From Lampris incognitus (taxonomy: Eukaryota; Chordata; Actinopteri; Lampriformes; Lampridae): a DNA stretch of 64,000 nt. The stretch spans positions 6,572,091 through 6,636,090 of the forward strand of contig NC_079211.1 in assembly GCF_029633865.1 (NCBI RefSeq). The letters run 5' to 3'. The position numbers were made by a program, and so were the translations under genes. The notes beneath the pieces are model-generated. The model did not search any database. It worked only from the letters and a program-made list of their open reading frames with translations, and was not told where the DNA came from. Numbering within the stretch: the first letter of the stretch is position 1; each line of letters starts with the position of its first letter. Shown in pieces: positions 10,862 to 19,890 of this stretch.

Positions 10862-11579
10862 CAGCCTTTTTCTACCCCGTTGTCGATCAGATGCTCAAAG
10901 AGCTTAACAGGTGGTATTTAAAGACAAACTATGACATAATGAATAGCATCCAAGCTCTAAACCCCAAAAGTGGTGCATTTCTGAAAGAGACAGCTCTGTT
11001 TTCATTTGCTCGATTGTATGATTCAAATATTGATGATTTGGGGGGGGCATGAACTACTTCAGTTCAGACGAATTTTAGAAAGGAAAATGCAGACTGGGAT
11101 GCAGAGGCCTCGGCCTGTCCAGGGTGTCTCCCCGCCTGCCGCCCAATGACTGCTGGGATAGGCTCCAGCATCCCCGCAACCCTGACAGCAGGATAAGTGG
11201 TTTGTGTAATGGATGGATGGATGAATGGTGATTTATTTCAAACGTAAACAAGCAGGATATAACATACAGATAATCCATTGCCAATTCTTTATAGTAGAGC
11301 TAGTACTGTTCATTGAGCCATATAAAGAAGTGTTTATTGAGCTCTTCAGACTCTGCAAAATAGCAATCACGATCCCAGGGAGTTCTGCTTCTTGTGAGCT
11401 GAGTTTTTCTACGCTGAAGCTGGTGAAAACTTACCTCAGGTCAACCATAACCGATGAGACACTGAGCAATCTGGGTGTACTAAGTATTGAGTCTAAGAGG
11501 GCAAATGTTTTGAATCCTGACTCATTTGTTGATCAGTTTGCCAAAAATCACAAACACCGCAGAATACACTTGCCGTAAT
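10862..11579 (+). pseudogene. hAT transposase fragment (ZMYM1-like type)
   Basis: Two pieces of a hAT transposase C-terminal half. 10,870-11,050 reads PVVDQMLKELNRWYL and NPKSGAFLKETALFSFARL. 11,310-11,575 carries the dimerisation domain (YKEVFIELFRLCKIAI, CELSFSTLKLVKTYLRSTI, NLGVLSIESKRA). The N-terminal zinc finger and the catalytic core are absent, and a V-SINE piece separates the two parts, so this is a dead DNA-transposon coding region. Confidence 0.78.
11105..11224 (+). mobile_element. V-SINE fragment inside the hAT relic
   Basis: Plus-oriented tail of the V-SINE-like family (ctgtccagggtgtctccccg, ggctccagcatccccgc) ending in (ATGG)n at 11,210-11,227. Confidence 0.62.
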
Positions 11580-11720
11580 GTGAGATTCTAGGAAGGAAAA
11601 TACAGACTGGGATGCAGAGACCCTCTAGTACAGTAGAGCCTTTTAAAGAAGTGTTGCCGCAAAGAATGTGCTGTAACGTGAGCTGAAGCTAGCAGGAATG
11701 TTTTATTTTGGTTTTCAGTA

Positions 11721-11975
11721 TCTACTCATATATTGTCGTAATGTGTGTGTGTGAGGTGTTAGTGTGTGTGTGTGTGTGTGGTGTTAGTGTAGATAGCGGG
11801 ACCAAAAACTAAAGCACTTATGATCCTAATTCTTTTTGGAGGTGGTAAGTATTGTCTCAGAGAGTAAAGGAAAAACCCCAGAAAATTAAAATTATGCATA
11901 ATTATGCATAAATATGCAAAATATGCATTTTTCTAAAAATGGCTAAAAAACACTTTTCTCGGCATTTCAGATGCC
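11721..11975 (+). mobile_element. Helitron-like element, 5' half
   Basis: Starts with tctactcatatatt directly after an A (11,720), then a GT-rich stretch, then the shared body (actaaagcacttatgatcct, ttatgcataattatgcataa, cttttctcggcatttcag). It matches the minus-strand copies at 18.4-19.0 and 39.1-39.5 kb. Similarity stops near 11,975, so the 3' hairpin end is missing. Confidence 0.75.
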
Positions 11976-12044
11976 ACATGATTTTGCATGTCGCAAAACA
12001 ATTGGTGGTAACGCACACGAAAATGGGTGTGTTTGTTAAGGTTG

Positions 12045-12870
12045 TTACCATTTATGATAGGCCGTTTGATCCCTGAAGATGAGCCAGCCTGGAAAGTGAT
12101 TCCAGGCTTAAAAGACATTGCAGAGCTGGCGGTGGCGCCTGTCCGCTGCGACGAGTCTGTGGCATATTTAGAGTATGAAATCTCAGAGCACAGACAGCAA
12201 TACCAGGAAGTATTTCCAGATCAGAGACTCCTGCCAAAACATCACTTTCTGGAGCATTACCCAGAAATCATAAAGCTGTTTGGCCCCATTGTAATGTTTT
12301 GGACGATGCGTTTCGAAGCCAAACACAGTTTTTTCAAAACAGGTTGTCAGACACACAAAGTCTTTCAAGAACATCCCACTGTCCTTGGCGAATAAGCACC
12401 AGCTGATGATTGGCTATCACATGTATACGGGGAGTTGTGAGAGATCAGCCTTTGACGTGACACATGTCTCATCAATTCCTGTTGATGCCATGAAAGAGGA
12501 TGTAGCGCTTCATCTGTGTCAAATATACCCTGATCTCACAACGGTTACACTAGCACAGAGTGTCTCTAGCAATGGCACACAATATAGAAATGGAGGGGTT
12601 ACTGTGCATGGATCAGTAGGTGGACTGCCGGAATTTGTGGAGCTACTTCAAATGTGTATATTGGAAAACACATTGATCTTCATATGCAGACAATTGGCAT
12701 CGTGGTACAGAGAGCACTGCAGAGCATTTGAGATACAGGCATCCTCAGCAGCAGAGATTGTGTTGGCTGAATTAAGGGAACTGATTGACGAAAATGATAC
12801 ACAAGATAACTCTTCAAGGACAACCGCTGTTACACAGAAACACGAGTGCCACTTAATGTGACAAAAGCAG
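12045..12870 (+). pseudogene. Broken copy of an uncharacterised multicopy fish protein
   Basis: The reading starts after an acceptor-like tttatgatag at 12,059. 12,060-12,340 reads DESVAYLEYEISEHRQQYQE, LLPKHHFLEHYPEIIKLFGP and MRFEAKHSFFK. A +/-1 shift near 12,340 is followed by an ORF at 12,385-12,858 (LANKHQLMIGYH, TVHGSVGGLPEF, WYREHCRAFEI). I recognise this combination from many uncharacterised teleost proteins but know no function. The N-terminal part is absent. It ends 650 bp before the next pseudogene, in the same orientation. Confidence 0.62.
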
Positions 12871-13517
12871 AACAAGGCTTTTTGTGGCTTCAGGAGGAGG
12901 TTATGACGTCAATTGAGCCAGAATCAACACTACAAGTTTGACAATGAAACAAAGCAGTAGTTGTTGAGTTAAAGGAGTAGTTCACTTTAAATGAAAATTC
13001 AATCACTGTCCATGCACCCTCTTGCTCGTGAGAAGGTTTGTGTAGTCGTTTTAATCCACAAGACTCTGCTTGGAGTTTCAAAGGAAAACAGCTTGCAGCA
13101 TTTTTCCCAGACAGCTGAAGTCTATCGTCACCATGCCTCCAAACTGCTCGTGTGTTTTGATCCACGTCTCCTGAAGCGGCTACATGCAGGGTCGACTCGA
13201 AAATCACGTAGGAAGCAGTACTACTTCTGACATTTCCAATTAGTCTGCCATTTAAACCGGATTACCATGACACTAAAATCATGCTGACTTAAAGATCACT
13301 GTGACTTTGTAAATTTATACAGCCTCAAGATTCATAATAAACAATTTGAAAGCAAGTGTCTGACTTTTGTGCAACATTCTGAGGGATACTTTCTTTACAC
13401 TAACCCTATGTTTTTAATCCCTATGATAGTCATGCTGATGATGAATGTGCCGTCTGCTCAGTAGACTTCTATTGCATAATTATGGTTTACAATAATTTTT
13501 TTCCTGCTTTTCTTCAG

Positions 13518-14531
13518 AATAACCTGTCAACCAATATGGCTACATCGGCAGTGCTTCGTATCATCCTTGGAGGAAATGACTCTTCCAAAGCCAGCCTGCC
13601 TTTAGGAATTCCAGATGCTGTTGAGGAACTAAAAAGTGAGATAAAGAGACAATGGAAGGTGTCAGGAGACCTCAGACTACAATACAACGACACCGATTTT
13701 GATGAGTTCATAAACCTGAAGTCCACCTCAGACATTCGAAATAAAGACACTATCAAAGTGGTTTACCTCCCAAGTGCTTCGTATACAAGTAGCCCTTGCC
13801 TCTCTTCGGCGGCGCCCAGCCTGGACGAGACCGCTTCCGTTCCATCTGTGGACACTGACATTCTCTCATCTTCTGGCTCATCGTCGTCGTCCCTCAGATG
13901 TCAGCTATGGCCAGACGTCTTTCCTGTGCCTGAGTTTGTCTATGATGCCGAGCTCCAACTCCAGCATGCAAATAGTAAAATGATGGCACCCCCTTCACTC
14001 CTAGTCCAAGAATGAAGTCGGGCCTTCTTAAAAGGTTGGCATCACAGGTAATCCAATATAAAGCTTATCCGTCCAATGCTGAATTTGATGCAGTAGCTGA
14101 AGCGCTCGTGAAGAAACACCCATGTTTAAGGGAGCAAGGTTCTGTTTCTGGTTTTTACGGGTGGACGATAAGCTTGAAATACGAAATGGCAAACTACCGC
14201 GCAAAGCCGCGCAACACGGGACGCTACGAGCTGACCGTGAATTCCCTCAAGCGTAAACAAGGCGAGCCACGCACATCTCCAAATCAAGTGAAGAAAGCGC
14301 GAAGAGCAGAGGTGAACTACTGTCCAGATTATCCAACAGGACAATCCCCAGAGAGCCTCGAGGAAGAGAGGCTGGCACTATCGTCTGAAGTGGCAAAGAG
14401 CAACAGCCGTCAGGCGATTAAGGGGAAAATGGAAAAGACATTCGCTCACAGGCGGCGAGGGGTGATTGAAGACGAGCCTTTCATTGCTGAGTTCAAAAGA
14501 AGGTGGCCAGCTCTCTTCTGTGAGCATGAGG
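13518..14531 (+). pseudogene. SAMD3-like/PB1-like fish gene family, truncated copy
   Basis: It starts at a good acceptor (tttttttcctgctt...ttcag, 13,517). A start codon at 13,536 opens a ubiquitin/PB1-like N-terminal domain (RIILGG, LRLQYNDTDFDEFINL, IKVVYLPS). A serine-rich linker follows. One frameshift near 13,975-13,985 joins it to 14,012-14,531 (KAYPSNAEFDAVAEALVKKH, FYGWTISLKYEMANYR, DEPFIAEFKRRWPALF). This last part ends at a donor-like gag|gtcagt. The family's following exons are not found downstream, so the copy is probably dead. The family name comes from how such fish proteins are usually annotated. Confidence 0.66.
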
Positions 14532-14544
14532 TCAGTCATAACTA

Positions 14545-15045
14545 AGTGTATTTCCTTTTTAAGGGGGCGAAGGGATGGGCATAAAAAGGAATCTTCCTTC
14601 TCTAGGGCTGCCACGAAAGATTATTTTCAGATTTGATCATAAAAAGGATGTCCTCAAATGTCACAGTTTAGACTCGGTTTTTGGCCCAGCAGATGTCGTC
14701 GTAAACTTATGAACTGCTCAAAGTTGACTGGAATTGCTGAGACTCTCCCCAGACGTCCGACCAAATGAAAATATGTAAAATATCCATCCATCCATCCATC
14801 CATCCATCCATCCATTATCCAAGCTGCTTATCCCAATCGGGGTCGCGGGATGTTGAAGCCTATCCCCCTGTAAGATATTGTAAAATGTTAATGTAAAACA
14901 TTGTAAAATATTAATGTGAAATTAATTAACTTAATGTAATTTCTTAATTGATGTAAAATATTACAAGGTTAAATACATAAATTTGGTCATGGACTCCTCC
15001 TCGGCTCCCAACACCGCCCCTTGAGTATGTTTTACTACTACTACT
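14545..15045. other. Gene-free stretch with a V-SINE fragment
   Basis: A (CCAT)n tract and V-SINE 3' piece (aagctgcttatcccaatcgg, ggtcgcgggatgttg) occupy 14,783-14,868. The rest is AT-rich without recognisable features. Confidence 0.55.
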
Positions 15046-15049
15046 TCCA

Positions 15050-15890
15050 ATTCAGTTCAATTCAGTTCAATTTATTGGCATTAAAAACAATGTGCAGGCA
15101 CATGTTCAAAATGAAATAAGGGCTGCGGCTTCGCCAGACGGTGCAAGACAGACACACACAAACACAGTATAAGATGTACACACATGAAGACCAAAAGGTA
15201 AAAACTATACTTAGCACAAGAAGTAAGGAAATGTGTGTTTGGTGGGGTATTTCTTTGTTGTAACGATGCTTCTTGGCAGTAAATCTTATACCGTTGGAAA
15301 GCCTGTTTATTTCCCTTTTAAATGGCGCCACGTTTGTAAGGAACCTGCATTTGTGGGATGAGCAGCATAGCTGAGTATGTGGGTTGCGCCCATGAAAAAT
15401 GTGCCAACTCTTCTCTGCCGATGCCAAGCAGCTTATTTTGCTGTTGACTCTTGTTTTGAGCTTCTGCTACCCCAGGTGCTGACAATCAGGTGCCTGATGT
15501 TAAGATTTACTGCCAAGAAGCATCGTTACAACAGAGACATAATCTACCAAACACACATTTCCTTACTTTATGTGCTATGTTTAGTTAAAAAAGAGCACGA
15601 GTACAAAAATATTTGAAAATATCTACAGACATTCAGTGGGTAGCCAGGTTCAGGTGGGCAACAGCTTGGAGCAAGAAGCTGTTTTGAGCCTGGTAGTGGG
15701 CGCTGAGGCTCCTGTAGCGCCTCCCAGAGCGCAGGGGGGAGAACAGCGTGTGGTTGGGGCGGGTGGGGTCTTTGAAAGCAGCGTTTGTGATAAATGTCTT
15801 TTATGGCTGGGAGCTGGGTACCGGTGAAATGCTGGGCCGCCTTGACGACCCGCTGCAGAGCTTTCTGGTCTACCGAGGTGACCTTTGTGT
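15050..15890 (-). mobile_element. LINE 3' end with pol C-terminus
   Basis: Minus strand: a C-terminal pol peptide at about 15,890-15,640 (TSVDQKALQRVVKAAQHFTG, then LPAIKDIYHKRC), a long 3' region, and an end with AATAAA followed by a short aattcagttc tandem at 15,049-15,071. It is interrupted by an inverted-repeat segment (15,203-15,592). The 5' side abuts the RTE tail at 15,891. Clade unresolved. Confidence 0.55.
15203..15592. mobile_element. Long inverted-repeat element (MITE candidate)
   Basis: About 85 bp at 15,203-15,292 (gtaaggaaatgtgtgtttgg, gttgtaacgatgcttcttgg) recurs inverted at 15,505-15,592. About 210 bp lie between the arms. No duplication of the flanks could be fixed. Confidence 0.58.
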
Positions 15891-16135
15891 ACTTTCGGCT
15901 GCTCCCGTTAGGGGGCGCCACAGCGGCTCATCCGTTTCCATGTCTTCCTGTCCTCTCCATCTCTTCCTCCACCACACCAGCCACCTGCATGTCCTCCCTC
16001 ACCGCATCCATAAACCTCCTCTTTGGCCTTCCTCTTCTCCTCTTCCCTGGCAGCTCCATATTCAGCATCCTTCTCCCAGTATACCCAGCACCTCTCCTCC
16101 ACACATGTCCAAACCATCTCAACCCCCGTAAGTAT
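15891..16135 (-). mobile_element. RTE-like LINE tail
   Basis: Minus-strand 3' end of the RTE-like family: the C-terminal text [12 protein letters not shown] and [16 protein letters not shown], then ggcgccccctaacgggagca and gccgaaagta. The 5' part is truncated. Confidence 0.86.
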
Positions 16136-16199
16136 GTTTTCTAATCCAGAAATTAGTGATGACTGTCAAGGGGGGGGGGTTGAATACTTTTACTTTTGG

Positions 16200-16295
16200 C
16201 CACTGTAGGTGGCCTCTTTGACTCCCCGTTCAAACCCAGCGTTCCTCCCTACCAAGGATGTGCACATCCCCATCCTTACATCCCGTTCTTAGACC
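16200..16295 (-). mobile_element. Penelope-like C-terminal scrap
   Basis: Minus-strand match to the Penelope C-terminus region seen at 26.9 and 59.7 kb (ggatgtgcacatcc, ggaacgctgggtttgaacgg). Confidence 0.55.
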
Positions 16296-17390
16296 CTCGC
16301 ATTGGATAAGGAACAAGTCCCTAAATTAATCAAATAAACAAACAAACAAACAAACAAAGCTATGCAGCGCCTCCGGGGCAAACTAGGGGTAGCAGTGAAG
16401 GCGCTCACCTCTAACTAGGTTCGGTTCGGCTCGCTGAGGGGTTTGCCTTGACTGACTCACCAGAGGAGCTGATGTGCAGTTGAACAGCTGGCAATTTTCT
16501 TGCCTCACAACAGCAAAATGCACACAACGCTGACTTTCACAGAAAAGAATTGAAATAAAACAAAAATAGAGCTCTTTAAAGTAAATAAACCAAAGGCAAC
16601 CTCCTTCAAATCACAACCCTCAATGGGTGTTAACAGTCTGAGATGAAAGTTCAGCTCCTCGTCCTGGGGCGTATGCGTTGGCCCAAGAGTTCGGTTCCGG
16701 ATCCTGAGTGTACTGAATATACTTCAACGATGACTACCGCTACCCTGGTAGAGGAGATAGGCTGGTGTGTGTGGGTTCTTATCTGGGGTCTGCATGAAGG
16801 ATTCAGGCTTGTCAGACGGTTCCTGGGGCAGATCCTAGGGTAGGCCACCGCTTCCGGGATGGTCCACAGCCTCACTGGGCTGGGCTCGCCATCACACTTG
16901 TGGTGACCCACATCTACATAACGAGAGACATTCACCTAAGAGGACGGTGTACCTTTAAGGGAAGAGGCGAGGGGTCAGATAATGCACTTCCGCTTCCGGT
17001 TCAGGGTTCAGTGTCGTTGTCGAATGTATGACATGCAAAGTTGGAGCTAGTGAACTACCTCGACTACGTCTACTCTCACGTCTCCTGTCTCGTTGTTTTC
17101 TAACTCCACACCATCTTTCAAACTCTGTCTGGTCGTTAAAAAAAAACACAAACAATCGGAGGTCCAAATACTTAAAACTCGACAGCTGAGATTCTGATTA
17201 AACGTAACACTTTTCACAATCAAAATGTCAATACTGTAAAACTCTGCAACTTTCTGAGGCAATGTATAATGAAATTCAGTAGAGCACATTTTCAAAAGCG
17301 AGTTTCATAGTGCGCCCCTTAAGGAGCGGCGTGTCACTACACCTCTAAATCAATGCCTGTTAGCAGCCCTATATTGCTACGTCTCATATG
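16296..17390. other. Gene-free stretch
   Basis: An (AAAC)n tract lies at about 16,333-16,360. I saw no recognisable exon, RNA gene or terminal repeat in the rest. Confidence 0.45.
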
Positions 17391-17398
17391 GGTTACGC

Positions 17399-17704
17399 CA
17401 GGGGTCCCCAATAGGCGGCCCGCGGGCCACGTCCGGCCCGTGACGGGTTGATTTATGGTCCGCGAGAATTTTTGGAGAAATGCCAGAAGGAAGATTTTTT
17501 TTTTATTTCCCTACCAAAAAAAAAAAATTTTAATTTCTTAGTAAAAGTAAGACTAGTAATATATCGAAAAATAGATGAAAAATCTCTGTTTAAATTATAA
17601 TACCTGCAACGTATCGACACCAAAACAAACTAACGAACAACATGCTGCTGGAGGTTGAGTGGCCCTAAAAGTGGCCCGCTATGACAAGTAATTGGGGACC
17701 CCTG
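17399..17704. mobile_element. hAT MITE, copy 1
   Basis: Ends caggggtccccaat and attggggacccctg are inverted. The flanking 8-bp duplication ggttacgc is perfect (17,391-17,398 and 17,705-17,712). Interior motif cggcccgcgggccacgtccg. The same family lies at 20,883-21,178 and 38,804-39,052. Confidence 0.92.
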
Positions 17705-17712
17705 GGTTACGC

Positions 17713-17784
17713 CTATATCAGGGAGAAAAGCTAGGAGGAAACGTCAGGGAGAGCAGCAAGAGGAGTGAGGGCAGAGCCAAGGAT
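17713..17784 (+). mobile_element. RTE-like fragment, left of an L1 insertion
   Basis: Its end (gagggcagagccaaggat) matches positions 284-300 of the RTE copy at the window start. It resumes at 19,050-19,110 (gaaggcagagccgaggat, then gcaatggtggaagttggaga). Confidence 0.5.
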
Positions 17785-19049
17785 AACAAACAAAGTCCAA
17801 GAGATTTCATTTAAATTGCTACACAAGTTCTACCCTGCAAAACAATATGTATCAAAGTTTAAAAATGATACAGATGTTGAATGTTCTTTTTGCCAAATGC
17901 ATCCTGAAACACGTGTCCACTTACTCTGGTCATGTCAGTTCACTTATCAATTCTGGAGAGACTTCCGCAAGTTTATCGCTGATTTTGTCTTTTCTGATTT
18001 TCACCTTTTACTATAAGAATGGTATTTTTGGTTTTCATAATTTTAATCACAAAGATGGTGATGCATTCTTTTTTTATAAATATGCTTTTATTTTTAGCCA
18101 AGTTTCATGTACATAAATGTAAATTCTCCAACAGAAAGCCTCAACTCTTTGCACTTAAAAAAGAAGTTGAACAATATATAAGGACCATCTCTGCTTCAAA
18201 AAACACAAAGGCTTTAAAAACTATCAACACTTGCAAATCTCTGAATCTGTTTACATAAAATATGATCTCGCCTTTATTTATTTTGTTATTTTTATTTATT
18301 TTTTATAATTTGCTTTTCTCTTTTGTGTCTTTATTGTTGTTTTTTTTATCTTCAATCTATTGTTTTTGTGGTGTCTCGTGTGTCTCTATTTTGCTCTGTT
18401 TGAATGTATTTTAAGTACTAGAAGAACCCCGCTACAATGTAGCGGTTTGGTTATCCACCCGTCTAAATCTCCCTCCTCTTCATCCTGCCAGCTAACCGCC
18501 TTCCCCCTGCCCCGAACCCCCCCCTCCAACTCCCTCCCCCCCAAATGCTCAGAATCATCTGAAATGCCGAGAAAAGTGGTTTTTAGCCGTTTTTAGAAAA
18601 TGCATATTTTGCATAATTATGCATAATTATTTTAATTTTCTGCCATTTTTCTGGTCCTCTCTGGAACAATACCTATCACCTCCAAAAAAAAATGAGGATC
18701 ATAAGTGCATTTTTGCAAAAATGCATATTTTGCATAATGCCAAAACATTTTTAAGTCCCTGAAAATATTTTTTGTATATAGGTGAAAAAATCAAAGATGC
18801 TCAGAATCATCTGAAATGCCGAGAAAAGTGTTTTTTAGCCATTTTTAGAAAAATGCATATTCATGCATAATTAATTATGCATAATTTTAATTTTCTGCTA
18901 TTTTTTATAGGTGCCCCCGATCATCCCCAATAACCTCCAAAAAGAATCGAGGCCCCAAGTGCTTTAGTTTGGCCGTTTATAGACTCTCACACAGACACAC
19001 ACCACACACACATTGTGACAATACAGGAGCAGATCAATAAAGTAAGAAA
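17785..19049 (+). mobile_element. L1-Tx1-type LINE 3' end, split by a Helitron
   Basis: 5'-truncated LINE. 17,785-18,000 reads the C-terminal zinc-knuckle domain (CSFCQMHPETRVHLLWSC, YQFWRDFRKFI). After one frame change a basic tail follows (KPQLFALKKEVEQYIRTI) to about 18,255, then an AT-rich 3' UTR. The Helitron at 18,418-19,033 separates this from a short aataaagtaagaaa end. The 18-bp flanks 17,767-17,784 and 19,050-19,067 match at 16 positions, as expected for an old target-site duplication. Confidence 0.76.
18418..19033 (-). mobile_element. Non-autonomous Helitron, full length (616 bp)
   Basis: On the minus strand it starts with tctgctcctgtattgtc, preceded by A. It ends with a perfect 17-nt hairpin (ccgctacattgtagcgg, 18,429-18,445), a 7-nt spacer and ctag, followed by T. 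Insertion between A and T, a 5' TC, and a 3' hairpin before CTAG are the known Helitron hallmarks. The body has two tandem copies of a roughly 230-bp unit (ttgcataattatgcataatt, gaaatgccgagaaaagtg). No Rep/helicase. Confidence 0.86.
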
Positions 19050-19110
19050 GAAGGCAGAGCCGAGGATGCAATGGTGGAAGTTGGAGAAGGAAGGCTGGCC
19101 GCTGGCCTGC
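19050..19110 (+). mobile_element. RTE-like fragment, right of the L1 insertion
   Basis: Continues the RTE text interrupted at 17,784: aaggcagagccgaggatgca, atggtggaagttggagaagg, compared with positions 283-325 of the first copy. Confidence 0.5.
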
Positions 19111-19446
19111 GGGTGGGTGTGCGGGTGGGTGTGGGCTGCAGACTCCCGGCCTGACACGTAGGAAACAGTTTTTCAACACTGACGTTAAACCACCCAAAGG
19201 CTTCATAGGAACAGGTCCACTGAGCAACTTGAGCACAACGATTTTGGAACAGGTGATATAGGATCATATTTACTTTCATGTAGGCCATATGAGCTTAAAG
19301 CGAGTTAACCATTACCGGCCTCGTTAACGTTTTTTTTTTGCAGGTTTTATGAAATATTCATCATCAGCGAGATTGTCCGCAACGCGACCAAGTTTGAACC
19401 GGTGACAGCTTGACGCTCTTGTCCGCTCTCGGCCGCCGTCGGAAGG

Positions 19447-19506
19447 TGACGTAACCACGTAGCTGGCGTTTGATTGGTCTATTTCAATAGTCGCGGGCTA
19501 CTTGAA
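19447..19506 (+). promoter_or_regulatory. ccna2 core promoter: CRE, inverted CCAAT, CDE/CHR
   Basis: In order: tgacgtaa (19,447-19,454, CRE-like), attgg (19,473-19,477, inverted CCAAT for NF-Y), gtcgcggg (19,490-19,497, CDE) and cttgaa (19,501-19,506, CHR). Order, spacing and core sequences agree with the well-studied mammalian cyclin A2 promoter, where CDE/CHR mediates repression in G0/G1. The start codon is 385 bp downstream, so the transcription start is probably near 19,520-19,560. Confidence 0.82.
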
Positions 19507-19890
19507 CGGGGTAACAGGGGCGCCTCTTCGTGTTTTGTCTCTGCGGCTGAGGAGGAGAAAGAAGCCCCAGAGGAGCGCCGCACACTCGGCAACGCTGCAC
19601 ACTCGGCAACGCAGGTCGCTGCTTTGGGGGAGACTCTCGTCGACTATGGCGAGCTGAAAAGGAGAAATCTGACTTCTTTTTTGTGTTTTTTAAGCCATCG
19701 TGTTATTTCCTCTACGCGTTTTTTGTTCGCGTCGTGCCTCCCCCCCCCCTCTCTCTCTCCGCTGGTCGCCATCTCAACAGCTGGCCGTGCCGAGCCGTGC
19801 CGAGCCGTAGTCAGTTACAGTGTCGCCGCCGCGACCGCTCAGCGGGTCGGTCTGTAAGCGGAGGTCGGAGCTCTGTTCGGCGGGGCGAAC

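Noticed and set aside
12385-12861. A functional 158-aa gene
   Set aside because: It is the tail of a longer family protein whose upstream part is in another frame and whose N-terminus is missing.
14600-14623. Helitron 3' end after the SAMD3-like pseudogene (short stem then ctag)
   Set aside because: The weak 6-bp stem does not match the family hairpin, and the base after ctag is g, not t.
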